A stretch of DNA of 33,202 nucleotides, from the NCBI GenBank assembly GCA_022564085.1, contig JADFMC010000001.1, positions 1 to 33,202 on the forward strand. The letters run 5' to 3'. The position numbers and the translations under genes were made by a program. Positions 24,000-32,165 of this stretch are shown in pieces; the stretch's first letter is position 1; each line of letters starts with the position of its first letter. The notes beneath the pieces are model-generated. The model did not search any database and was not told the DNA's origin. It was given only the letters and a program-made list of their open reading frames with translations. The DNA comes from Fidelibacterota bacterium (lineage in GTDB: Bacteria; Fidelibacterota; Marinisomatia; SCGC-AAA003-L08; TS1B11).

Positions 24000-25070
24000 T
24001 TGGCGGAAAAACCGGCCCAAGAACGTACAGAAGAAGCGACTCCAAAACACCTGCAGGAAGCCCGGGAACGGGGCGAGGTGGCCCGCAGCGTGGAGCTGAC
24101 CTCAGCGACCCTGTTGCTGGCCAGCGTATTGCTGTTTTATTTCATTGGTGAGGACTTTCTTCAGAAACTGTCCGGTGTAATCAGGACGATCTACAGTTCC
24201 TTGGATACGGTGAATATCAATCCCGGCAATATCCCCGCCTTGGCCAAATGGGCCATGGGAGAGGCTGCAGATATCCTCGGGCCGCTGTTGATCATGGTGC
24301 TGCTGTTGGCGCTCTTGGTGAATTATTTACAGATAGGGGTAATTTTTGCCCCCAAAGCCCTCAACCCCAAATGGAGCCGGGTCAGCCCAGCAGCCGGCTT
24401 GAAGAGGATTTTCTCGTCGAAGGGACTGGTTGAGCTCATCAAGGGTATTCTGAAACTGCTCATCATTGGCACGATTATTTATGTTTACCTGGCCGAAAGA
24501 GTGAAGGACTACCCATTTTTAACCTACATGACACCGCTGCAGACCATTGGAGTTCTGGCCAACGATATTTTCAAGATCGGCCTCTATGTGGGCATTGCAT
24601 TCGTCGCCCTGGCCGTGGCCGATTTTACGTTTCAGAAATGGGAATACAAGCGCCAGTTGCGCATGAGTAAGCAGGAAGTGAAGGAAGAGGCCAAACAGAC
24701 CGAAGGCAGTCCGGAGATGCGCGCTCGCATTCGGACGCTGCAGCGGGATATGAGCCGCAATCGTATGATGACCGAAGTGGCCCGGGCCACCGTGGTGATC
24801 ACCAACCCGGCGCATGTGGCCGTGGCGTTGCGCTACAACGAGGAAGAAGGATTAGATGCGCCAATGGTGGTAGCCAAGGGCCAGCGCAAGATGGCCGAGC
24901 GGATCAAGGCAATCGCCCGGGAGAACGATGTGCCCGTCAGAGAATCGCCACCGTTGGCCAGGGCACTCTACCAGACTTGCGAGCCCGGAGATACTATACC
25001 GGACAACTTTTACCAGGCCGTGGCGGAATTATTGGCCGAAATCTTTTGGGAGCAGCATGCAGCCGCATAG
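24000..25070 (+). CDS. flhB: Flagellar export switch protein FlhB with NPAH motif
   Basis: A 356-residue protein with four membrane helices (about 30-50, 90-112, 140-164, 185-207) and a C-terminal cytosolic switch domain. The N-terminus ERTEEATPKHLQEARERGEV is the FlhB signature. The autocleavage motif, normally NPTH, reads NPAH at 269-272 (nt 24804-24815), in the context TVVITNPAHVAVALRY. Asn, Pro and His are retained but Thr is replaced by Ala. FlhB switches export from rod/hook to filament substrates after contact with FliK. The start is TTG at 24000, 3 bp after fliR; the only support is this context and the family N-terminus. Confidence 0.95.
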   Translation: MAEKPAQERTEEATPKHLQEARERGEVARSVELTSATLLLASVLLFYFIGEDFLQKLSGVIRTIYSSLDTVNINPGNIPALAKWAMGEAADILGPLLIMVLLLALLVNYLQIGVIFAPKALNPKWSRVSPAAGLKRIFSSKGLVELIKGILKLLIIGTIIYVYLAERVKDYPFLTYMTPLQTIGVLANDIFKIGLYVGIAFVALAVADFTFQKWEYKRQLRMSKQEVKEEAKQTEGSPEMRARIRTLQRDMSRNRMMTEVARATVVITNPAHVAVALRYNEEEGLDAPMVVAKGQRKMAERIKAIARENDVPVRESPPLARALYQTCEPGDTIPDNFYQAVAELLAEIFWEQHAAA

Positions 25071-25087
25071 CCAATTGATCAGCGACC

Positions 25088-25108
25088 AGCGCCTCCCGGC
25101 CGGGCGCT
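25088..25108 (+). other. GC-rich hairpin between flhB and flhA
   Basis: AGCGCC (25088-25093), a 9-nt loop TCCCGGCCG, and GGCGCT (25103-25108) form a perfect 6-bp stem in the 54-bp spacer between flhB and flhA. No T-run follows. It lies 16 nt before the flhA ATG and could lower or tune flhA translation. The flhA ribosome site (GGGG, 25115-25118) is weak. Confidence 0.45.
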
Positions 25109-25124
25109 CTGAGCGGGGTGTAGT

Positions 25125-27173
25125 ATGCCGCCGGGGCTGAGATTATCCGATCTGGGCTTGGGCACCGCCGTGATCTTAATTCTGGCGGTTATGCTGATCC
25201 CACTGCCCACCTTCCTGATGGACGTGTTCCTGGCCATGAATATTTTAGGGGCCCTGGTGATCCTGTTCGTGGCCCTGTATACCATTAGGCCGTTGGATTT
25301 TGCCGTCTTCCCCAGTCTGCTGCTCATGGTCACCCTGTTCCGGCTGTCTTTAAACGTGGCCACCACCCGCCTGATACTTGGCGAGGGCTACGCCGGTGAG
25401 GTGATCCAGGGGTTCGGCAGCTTCGTGGTGGCCGGCAACTATGTCGTGGGCTTCATCATTTTCCTGATCCTGGTGCTGATCAATTTCCTGGTAATCACTA
25501 AGGGCGCTACCCGCATTGCCGAGGTAACCGCCCGCTTCACATTGGATGCTATGCCGGGTAAGCAGATGGCCATCGACGCGGACCTCAATTCCGGTCTGGT
25601 AGATGAGGATGAGGCCCGCCAGCGCCGGCGCGACATTTCGAGGGAAGCCGATTTTTACGGGGCCATGGACGGCGCCAGCAAGTTCGTGCGGGGGGACGCC
25701 ATTGCGGGGCTGATGATTACCGGTATCAATATTATCGGCGGGCTGGTGATCGGTACCTTGCAACTGGGAATGACCCTGGGCGACGCCGCCCGTAAGTATA
25801 CCTTACTCACCGTGGGCGATGGTCTGGTGGCCCAGATCCCGGCCCTGATAGTTTCCACCGCCGCCGGCCTGATCGTGACCCGCTCAACCTCCGAGACGGA
25901 TCTGGGCCGCGACGTGATAGCTCAGGTGTCCGACAAACCCACAGCACTGTATATTGCCGGTGGTACCCTGTTCCTGATCGGCGTGATCCCGGCCATGCCC
26001 GCCGCGCCCTTCATGGTGCTGGGTACAATGCTGGCCGGTTCAGGGTACATGACAGCCCGGTCCAAGTTATTAGCGGAGCAGAAATTGCAGGAGGCCGAAG
26101 AAGCCCAGGTGGAAGTGCCCGAGGAGCGCATTGAAAGCTACTTACATCCCGATCCCTTTGAGATAGAAATCGGCTACGGCCTGATCAGTCTGGTGGATAC
26201 CAACCAGGGTGGGGACCTGTTAAACCGCATATCTTCCATCCGCAAAAGCATCGCCCTGGAACTGGGTATCGTCATTCCGCCTATCCGCCTGCGGGACAAT
26301 ATCAATCTGGGGGCCAGCGAATATGTCTTTAAAGTCTATGGCATTGAGGTGGCCCGCAGCGAGGTAATGGTGGGCTATCACCTGGTGCTCAATCCCGATC
26401 CCGACGCCGGCCTGGTGGGTATTGATACAGTGGAGCCCACCTTCAAACTGCCGGCTCTGTGGGTTTCTGGTGAGCAAAAAGCCAAGGCCGAGGCAGCCGG
26501 CTTCACGGTGGTGGAACCGCCGGTGGTGGTGGCCACACACTTGATGGAGGTGCTCAAAGCCAACGCCTATAAGCTGCTGGACCGGCAGGAAGTCAAGAAG
26601 ATGCTCGATGATCTCAAGGAGGACAAGGCCGCCGTGGTGGAGGGGCTGGTGCCGGACCTGGTGCCCTTAGGGGTTATCCAGCAGGTCATGCGGAACCTGC
26701 TGCGGGAAGGGATCCCTATCCGCAACCTGATCACAATCCTGGAGACTCTGGCCGATAGCGCCGCGGTTTCCAAGGACCCGGTATTGCTCACCGAGCATGT
26801 GCGTAGCGCCTTGGCCGATTCCATCACCGATCTATTCCAGTCTGGCGATAAGGCCATATCCGTAGCCACCTTGGAACCCCAATTGGAGGATCACATTCTG
26901 CAGGCCACTCGCAAAGGCGAGGCCTATGCGGGTAACCTGGGCTTCACACCTCCCCAGGTAAAAGACGTTCTCACTTCTATAGGTGAGCAGGTGGAAAGAA
27001 TTGTATTAGAGGGCGGCCGGCCGGCTCTGCTGGTCTCGCCTGCCATTCGCCGCTTTGTGCGGCAGTTCATTGAAACGGTGCTGCCCAACGTAGCGGTGCT
27101 TAGTTTCGCGGAATTATCACCGATTGTGGAACTCAAATCAGTAGGAGCAGTGAGGTATCCTGATGTTCGTTAA
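25125..27173 (+). CDS. flhA: Flagellar export gate protein FlhA
   Basis: A 682-residue export-gate protein with about eight membrane helices in residues 1-310 and a large cytosolic domain forming the substrate-docking ring. The FHIPEP-family signature lies at about 139-175 (FTLDAMPGKQMAIDADLNSG), followed by MDGASKFVRGDAIAG at 181-195, which carries the conserved Asp linked to proton use. The length is normal (about 680-700). The frame has no better start upstream. It overlaps flhF by 11 bp. Confidence 0.98.
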   Translation: MPPGLRLSDLGLGTAVILILAVMLIPLPTFLMDVFLAMNILGALVILFVALYTIRPLDFAVFPSLLLMVTLFRLSLNVATTRLILGEGYAGEVIQGFGSFVVAGNYVVGFIIFLILVLINFLVITKGATRIAEVTARFTLDAMPGKQMAIDADLNSGLVDEDEARQRRRDISREADFYGAMDGASKFVRGDAIAGLMITGINIIGGLVIGTLQLGMTLGDAARKYTLLTVGDGLVAQIPALIVSTAAGLIVTRSTSETDLGRDVIAQVSDKPTALYIAGGTLFLIGVIPAMPAAPFMVLGTMLAGSGYMTARSKLLAEQKLQEAEEAQVEVPEERIESYLHPDPFEIEIGYGLISLVDTNQGGDLLNRISSIRKSIALELGIVIPPIRLRDNINLGASEYVFKVYGIEVARSEVMVGYHLVLNPDPDAGLVGIDTVEPTFKLPALWVSGEQKAKAEAAGFTVVEPPVVVATHLMEVLKANAYKLLDRQEVKKMLDDLKEDKAAVVEGLVPDLVPLGVIQQVMRNLLREGIPIRNLITILETLADSAAVSKDPVLLTEHVRSALADSITDLFQSGDKAISVATLEPQLEDHILQATRKGEAYAGNLGFTPPQVKDVLTSIGEQVERIVLEGGRPALLVSPAIRRFVRQFIETVLPNVAVLSFAELSPIVELKSVGAVRYPDVR

Positions 27174-28335
27174 AAGTTATACTGCCGGCAGTGAAAGAGA
27201 AGCGCTGAACCTGGCTAAAGAGGACTTGGGCCCAGATATCATGATTCTGGATCTTCGTCGTACACCGGCGACCCTGCCGGGGCAGGAAAAAAGAGTAATG
27301 GTAACTGTTACTCCTGATGGCGCCCATAATGCCAATCCTCGTCCCGAGGCCGACAAACTGTTTCCCCGGCAATTGGCTCCCAAGGGGCCCGTGCGGCCGG
27401 GCCAGCTGTTGGAAACTTCCCCGATTCTGGATGAAAAGGAAGTGGCCGAGTTGTTCTATCTGCGCAAACAGATGCGCAACTTAAAAGCCCGCATCCGGGC
27501 CGGCCGCCATGTCCCCTTCGAGGAACCGTTCAAATTTTGTTTCGATCTGCTGGCCGAATCCGGCGTGCCGGACCATATGGCCGAGTCGCTGGTTCAACGC
27601 ACCGAGCAGCAGCTGGCCGAAGAAGCATTTACCGGCATGACCGATCTGTCAGCAGTCAGCCGCGCCGTAGCCGTGAACGAGCTGCGCAACCAGATCCAAC
27701 GATTGTTCGTCGCTGCGCCGGTCCCACCAGCAGGAGACGGCCAACAGGTTGTGGTCATGATCGGTCCTTCGGGCGCCGGGAAGACTTCCCTGATCACCAA
27801 GTTGGCTGCCCATAAAGATGTCTATCGCGGTCGCCGGTTGGCGGTCATCTCCACCGACATCTATCGGGCCGGGGCCAACGCGGGGCTCAAGTCCATTTGT
27901 AAGATATTAGAGATTCCCATTGTCGAGGTCAAGCATCTGGATGACATCCCCCGGGCCAAAAAGAACCTCTCTGACTTTGAGGTGCTCCTGGTGGATACCC
28001 CCGGCCGGAGTCCTCTGTCCAAGGAGTGCTTACCGGCACTGCAGACCCAATTGGCCCTGTTCAAACCCACCGAGACAATCCTGGTGCTAAGCGCCAACAT
28101 GGGCATTGAGGAGTTATGGCTGTTCCTGGGGCTCTACCAGGGGGTGCATCCGACGGCCCTGGCGGTTACCAAGCTGGATGAAACCAGCCGTCCCGGTAAG
28201 GTACTGGGATTGGCCGACGATCCTAAACTGCCCCTAAAATACATTTCCAACGGTCAGGCAGTGCCTCAAAGCCTGGCGACCCAGGTTGGGGAGGCGATCA
28301 TAAAACAATTACCCCTAACGGGCGGGAAAGACTGA
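27163..28335 (+). CDS. flhF: SRP-type GTPase FlhF, divergent G motifs
   Basis: A 390-residue cytoplasmic GTPase of the SRP54/FtsY class that marks the site of new flagella. The short N-terminal B domain begins MFVKSYTAGSEREALNLAKE and includes a disordered linker (about 50-90). The N domain is at about 90-185 and the G domain at about 190-385. G1 reads GPSGAGKT (201-208) where FlhF usually has GPTGVGKT. G2 reads DIYRAGA (232-238) in place of DTYRIGA. G3 reads DTPGR (278-282) in place of DTAGR. G4 TKLDET is normal (336-341). Nucleotide binding looks possible but hydrolysis may differ. It overlaps flhA by 11 bp. Confidence 0.94.
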   Translation: MFVKSYTAGSEREALNLAKEDLGPDIMILDLRRTPATLPGQEKRVMVTVTPDGAHNANPRPEADKLFPRQLAPKGPVRPGQLLETSPILDEKEVAELFYLRKQMRNLKARIRAGRHVPFEEPFKFCFDLLAESGVPDHMAESLVQRTEQQLAEEAFTGMTDLSAVSRAVAVNELRNQIQRLFVAAPVPPAGDGQQVVVMIGPSGAGKTSLITKLAAHKDVYRGRRLAVISTDIYRAGANAGLKSICKILEIPIVEVKHLDDIPRAKKNLSDFEVLLVDTPGRSPLSKECLPALQTQLALFKPTETILVLSANMGIEELWLFLGLYQGVHPTALAVTKLDETSRPGKVLGLADDPKLPLKYISNGQAVPQSLATQVGEAIIKQLPLTGGKD

Positions 28336-28336
28336 A

Positions 28337-29224
28337 GTGCTGACCAGCCAAGTGCAGAAGCCGGCAGCCAAACCCAAGTACAAGCAACGCCCATCGGCGG
28401 TGCAGCAGTACCTCCCCGAAATAATCACCATCACCTCTGGCAAGGGCGGGGTGGGCAAGACCAACCTGGCGGTGAACCTGGGTATCCTCCTGAGCCAGCG
28501 CAAGCAAAGGGTCCTGCTGATGGACGCCGACCTGCAGCTGGGCAAGCTGGATGTGATCCTGGGCGCTTCGCCCCGTTATACACTGGCCGACCTGGTGGAA
28601 GGGCGCAAAACTATTGATGAAATCATCATGCACCATCCCTCAGGGATCGACATATTGCCGGCCACCTCCGGTGATCTGGACCTGCTGGACGCCGACGACC
28701 GGATGCTTAAGGTATTAGCCAATTCGTTTTCTTCCATTCAGTCCCTTTACGACTACCTGATCGTCGACACCGGCGCGGGACTCTCCCCGACGGTGCTCAC
28801 CATGGCGCTGGGAGCCGACAAGGTTATCCTGCTGGTGACCCCGGAGCCGGCCTCGGTTTCGGATGTGTACGCCATGATCAAGGTGATCAGCCAGAAAGCG
28901 CCTGACCTGCCATTGATCCTGGTGCCCAACCGCCATTCGTCGCTCGAAGATGGGGTGGAGTTGCATAAAAAGTTGAACCTGATTACCCAGAAGTTCCTCA
29001 AAACTACCATCTACTACGGCGGCTCCATCGTGGAAGATAACGCCGTGCGCCAGGCTGTAATACGACAACGGCCCTTCGTGACGGAATTTCCCAATAGCCA
29101 GGCGGCCAATAACCTGCAGCTGGTTTGCCACCGGCTGCTGAAATTTCCACGCCAGGATTTCGACCGCCGTTCAAATATCTTTGATCGGCTGAAGGAAAAG
29201 CGTAAAGTCATGGAAACGGCCTAG
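28337..29224 (+). CDS. flhG: MinD-like ATPase FlhG/YlxH
   Basis: A 295-residue P-loop ATPase that controls flagellar number, usually as partner of FlhF. The deviant Walker A is KGGVGKT (36-42) and the Asp of MDADLQLGKLD follows (62-72). The FlhG segments VDTGAGLSPTVL and VTPEPASVSDVYAMIKVI are clear. The N-terminal extension (1-27) is basic and disordered, and I do not see the DQAxxLR helix that activates FlhF in Bacillus and Vibrio relatives. The start is GTG, 1 bp after the flhF stop. Confidence 0.95.
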   Translation: MLTSQVQKPAAKPKYKQRPSAVQQYLPEIITITSGKGGVGKTNLAVNLGILLSQRKQRVLLMDADLQLGKLDVILGASPRYTLADLVEGRKTIDEIIMHHPSGIDILPATSGDLDLLDADDRMLKVLANSFSSIQSLYDYLIVDTGAGLSPTVLTMALGADKVILLVTPEPASVSDVYAMIKVISQKAPDLPLILVPNRHSSLEDGVELHKKLNLITQKFLKTTIYYGGSIVEDNAVRQAVIRQRPFVTEFPNSQAANNLQLVCHRLLKFPRQDFDRRSNIFDRLKEKRKVMETA

Positions 29225-29225
29225 A

Positions 29226-29465
29226 ATGAGCTCGACCATTTATCAGTTGACCCTGATTATCGGGATGGGTACCTTGATCACGTTGCTGATCAGGGGCATG
29301 AGCCTGGGAATCGCCCTTTACCGGAGCATGGTGGTGATCATGGCGATGCTGGGATTGCTCCTGGTGGCCGGTATTATAGTGAAATGGGCCACTATTCCCA
29401 AGCCCCCGCAATCCGAAATCAAGGATTCGGAAACCGACCTGGAAGTGGCTGATAAAACGGAATGA
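29226..29465 (+). CDS. Small two-helix membrane protein between flhG and sigma28
   Basis: A 79-residue protein that I do not recognise. It has two hydrophobic helices (about 6-22 and 35-54) joined by a short loop with basic residues, and an acidic hydrophilic tail (about 58-79). With the N-terminus and tail on the same side it would form a hairpin in the inner membrane. It starts 1 bp after the flhG stop, and its stop overlaps the sigma28 ATG (ATGA). That tight coupling says it is a real gene of the operon. It could tether FlhG or act on the sigma factor, but nothing in the sequence shows this. Confidence 0.75.
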   Translation: MSSTIYQLTLIIGMGTLITLLIRGMSLGIALYRSMVVIMAMLGLLLVAGIIVKWATIPKPPQSEIKDSETDLEVADKTE

Positions 29466-30235
29466 GTACTACCGTTACAGATAGCCGGGAACATAATGGC
29501 GAGACACTCCTGCGGGAATACTACGCCACCAAGGATCCCATCCTGCGGGAGCGGGCGATCCGGGAGTTCTTGCCGCTGGTCTACTACGTGGTCAACCGCG
29601 TTACCCTGCCAGCTACCGATGCCATCACCCGGGAAGACCTGGAGCAGAGCGCCATTCACGGCCTGCTGGAGGCCATCGAACGCTTCGACGAAACGCGGCA
29701 AGTTAAATTTAAGACCTTTGCCTATAAACGCATTTACGGCGCTGTTATCGACGCCATCCGTCAAGTACGCATCCTCAGCCGCACTAAACTCGAGCGCCTG
29801 ATGAGAGTACAGCGCATTACCGAAGAGCTGACCCAGAAGCTCCACCGGGAGCCACTCCCTGATGAAGTTTGCGAGGCAGCCAATATTTCTCCCAGCGAGC
29901 ACTCGAGTTTACTGGTGGCTGGGCAGCTGAGCTATGCCACTTTTTCACTGGACGATCCGGTCCTGGGAGAACCGGAAGGCTCCGTCAGGCAGATTGATCT
30001 GCTGGCGGATGTGGAATCTGAAGACCCGGAGAAGTTCTATATGATGGAGAACCTGAAGGCCCGTTTGGTCAACATGATCAAAAAGCTCCCCGAAAGAGAG
30101 CGTTTGATTCTGGCTCTATACTACTATGAAAACCTTACCCTGGTAGAGATCGGCAAGGTGCTGAGTATATCCGAATCGCGGGTATCCCAGATCATGAGTA
30201 AGTCGATGGACAACCTGCGAGGCAAATTAAAATGA
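29462..30235 (+). CDS. fliA: RNA polymerase sigma28 factor FliA (WhiG/SigD family)
   Basis: A 257-residue flagellar sigma factor. Region 2 has LPLVYYVVNRVTLPATDAIT, then DLEQSAIHGLLEAIERFDET and FKTFAYKRIYGAVIDAIRQV (about 75-100). Region 3 follows (about 110-150). Region 4 is at about 200-256, with ERERLILALYYYENLTLVEI and the recognition helix ISESRVSQIMSKSM. This factor would transcribe late genes such as flagellin, which lie outside the window. Its gene order after flhF-flhG parallels sigD/fliA elsewhere. Both ends overlap neighbours by 4 bp (ATGA). Confidence 0.96.
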   Translation: MSTTVTDSREHNGETLLREYYATKDPILRERAIREFLPLVYYVVNRVTLPATDAITREDLEQSAIHGLLEAIERFDETRQVKFKTFAYKRIYGAVIDAIRQVRILSRTKLERLMRVQRITEELTQKLHREPLPDEVCEAANISPSEHSSLLVAGQLSYATFSLDDPVLGEPEGSVRQIDLLADVESEDPEKFYMMENLKARLVNMIKKLPERERLILALYYYENLTLVEIGKVLSISESRVSQIMSKSMDNLRGKLK

Positions 30236-30528
30236 TCGATATCCTCGATCCGAACCAGGGATTGCCGCAACCGGTGCCGGTTACTACCCAGCCGGTGGAA
30301 CCGGTGGATACCGATAACGTCAGTATTCATGATAACCGGCTGGAGGAGGAGAAACGTTCCGGCCAGGAAGACCAACTGCAAGAGCGCAGGAAGCAAAAAA
30401 AAGGGGACGTAGTGGAGTTGTCCAGTCGTTCGGGGGCTCAGCATTCGGAAGCGGAAAAGTCGGATGACGATACGGGCCATCAAGGCCCCGAAACAGATGA
30501 ACACCAGATCGATATTATCATTGAGTAA
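30232..30528 (+). CDS. Unknown 98-aa disordered protein directly after sigma28
   Basis: I do not recognise this protein. It is highly charged and probably disordered throughout, with a Pro/Val-rich start, a Glu/Arg/Lys middle (about 38-60, EEEKRSGQEDQLQERRKQKK), the patch GDVVELSSRSG (about 58-68) and an Ile-rich end (HQIDIIIE). The ATG overlaps the fliA stop, which implies coupled translation. Small disordered partners of sigma28 (FlgM) have similar size and a DxVxLS-like patch, but the paired C-terminal helices that bind sigma28 are not visible. I therefore leave the function open. Confidence 0.7.
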   Translation: MIDILDPNQGLPQPVPVTTQPVEPVDTDNVSIHDNRLEEEKRSGQEDQLQERRKQKKGDVVELSSRSGAQHSEAEKSDDDTGHQGPETDEHQIDIIIE

Positions 30529-31327
30529 GATTCTATTGCTGGCCGCCATGATCGTGGGCGGGTCCGCCCAGGGCGGCTCAGGGAAGTATATAGCTTTTTT
30601 CTCCGCCGAACAGGAGCATTACCGGCGGATCCTGATCGACGGCGTCGGCAACCGGCACGTAAACGTAGAGCTGGATAGTTTGGGCCAGTGCGAGATCAGG
30701 ATCTGGGGCGCCTCCGAAAAATCGTATGTGGGTCTTAGAAACTATACTAAAGGCTACCTGATCCCGGTGCACATCAAAGTGGAATTCCCTGAGAAGCAGC
30801 TTATGTTGATTAAGGTTTATGGGACCCGTTTTAAGGAAGTAGTGAAATTCCGCGAGGTTGGGTCGGGCCTGTACGTCATTGACTTGTACGTCCGGCGCCT
30901 ACCCCAGGAGAGCATTTTTCGTGAAGAGACCATCAGCGCCTTATGGCCGGGCGGCCGGTTCCAGCCGGATGTTATCCCGGGAGGGGGGGCTACGGTACAA
31001 CTGGCCGCAGCGCATAAGATAAGTTTTATTCCACCGGTATTGGCCAAACTGGCCCCCTATCGTTATGTGATTTACCGGGCCATGTTCTGGGCCGCCGCCG
31101 TATTTGCCGGCCTATTTATAACCGGCATACCGTTGATTATTCTCATGCGGCGCCGGAGGACTCACGGCCGGTTTGGCTCCCGGCAGGCTAAGGGGTCCAC
31201 CCGGCTGGATATGGCGGATGCCGTTGCGGTCCGCGCCCAGAATATGATGAAACACAATGGCGACCTCAGTTTTGAAGAGGCCACACTGATGGCCGATTTG
31301 GAAAAGGACCCCGCTGGCCGCTCCTGA
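30497..31327 (+). CDS. Unknown bitopic envelope protein with signal sequence and C-terminal anchor
   Basis: Not recognised. The 276-residue form begins with a signal peptide (about 1-25, KILLLAAMIVGGSA core). A beta-rich periplasmic domain follows (about 28-180), with strands such as VNVELDSLGQCEIRIW and GLYVIDLYVRRLP that loosely recall AMIN-type envelope domains. A membrane helix at about 195-217 is capped by RRRR, and a cytosolic tail ends in FEEATLMADLEKDPAGRS. An ATG at 30464 would add 11 residues. I prefer 30497 because it starts right at the signal peptide; neither has a strong ribosome site. It overlaps the preceding gene by 32 bp. A role at the flagellar base is only suggested by context. 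Confidence 0.75.
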   Translation: MNTRSILSLSKILLLAAMIVGGSAQGGSGKYIAFFSAEQEHYRRILIDGVGNRHVNVELDSLGQCEIRIWGASEKSYVGLRNYTKGYLIPVHIKVEFPEKQLMLIKVYGTRFKEVVKFREVGSGLYVIDLYVRRLPQESIFREETISALWPGGRFQPDVIPGGGATVQLAAAHKISFIPPVLAKLAPYRYVIYRAMFWAAAVFAGLFITGIPLIILMRRRRTHGRFGSRQAKGSTRLDMADAVAVRAQNMMKHNGDLSFEEATLMADLEKDPAGRS

Positions 31328-31351
31328 TCACCGCAGCCCCCATACGCCGGC

Positions 31352-32152
31352 ATGCTCAGACTCGATTATCTAGACCAGTTCGGCGCGCTCCTGGAGAAGA
31401 GCCTCTCCAGTGACGAAACCTACGACGCAGTCCTCGGAATCCTCGAACAAGTCATTGATTACAATTCCGCCACCCTGTTTATTAACGACCCCGTTACTAA
31501 CCGGCTGGAGGTATCCCAGTCCCACGGGGAGGGCATTGTCGACCTGATCGTCGAGGTCACTTTCGAGCGGGGCGAAGGGTTGAGCGGTTGGGTGGCTTCG
31601 CAACATGCCCCAGTGATTTTTTCCACCATCCATACGGAGAACCGGGATAGCCGATTCCACTCCCTGGTTTCCATGCCTCTTTGGTCCGAGGACCGGCTGC
31701 TGGGGGTGCTCAACCTGGGACACTCCCGGTCCGGGTTCTACCGGCAGGAACATAAACCGGAATTCCAGAAATTGGCATCGCAACTTTCAATGATCGTTGA
31801 GCAGTTGCGGCTCCGGGATGAGCTTAAGGCGAAAAACAGTCGGCTTGAGGAGTTGCTGGCAGAGCTGCGGACGGCCCAACAGGCCCTGGTGGAAAAGGAA
31901 CGCCTGGCGGCCATCGGTGAAGTGGTCGTAAAGATCAAGCATGAAATCAACAACCCATTATCGGTCATCATCGGATTCGTCGATCTGTTGAGCATGGAAT
32001 GCTCCGATACCCTGCCGGAGTTCGCCGAGAACTTGGCCAAGATCAAGACAGCTGCCAAGCAGATCGAGAGCCTTACCAAAGCCTTGGAGAACGTGGAATC
32101 GAGCCAGGCGGAGGAATACCACGCCGGCGTTAAGATGTTGAAAATTGATTAG
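31352..32152 (+). CDS. GAF-HisKA protein lacking an ATPase domain
   Basis: A 266-residue soluble protein. A GAF domain covers about 5-155, with ATLFINDPVTNRLEV, GEGLSGWVASQHAPVIF and LLGVLNLGHSR. A coiled coil follows (about 155-190), then a HisKA helix pair (about 185-250) with the H-box VKIKHEINNPLSVIIGF; the phospho-acceptor would be H197. The protein ends about 15 residues after the HisKA domain (GVKMLKID). No HATPase_c domain follows, and the next 224 bp hold no continuation in any frame. It could be a phospho-relay or dimerisation partner for another kinase, such as the one at 1285-2445. The H-box HEINNPLSVI resembles FlrB/NtrB-type sensors. Confidence 0.85.
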   Translation: MLRLDYLDQFGALLEKSLSSDETYDAVLGILEQVIDYNSATLFINDPVTNRLEVSQSHGEGIVDLIVEVTFERGEGLSGWVASQHAPVIFSTIHTENRDSRFHSLVSMPLWSEDRLLGVLNLGHSRSGFYRQEHKPEFQKLASQLSMIVEQLRLRDELKAKNSRLEELLAELRTAQQALVEKERLAAIGEVVVKIKHEINNPLSVIIGFVDLLSMECSDTLPEFAENLAKIKTAAKQIESLTKALENVESSQAEEYHAGVKMLKID

Positions 32153-32165
32153 CCCAAAGCTGCCC

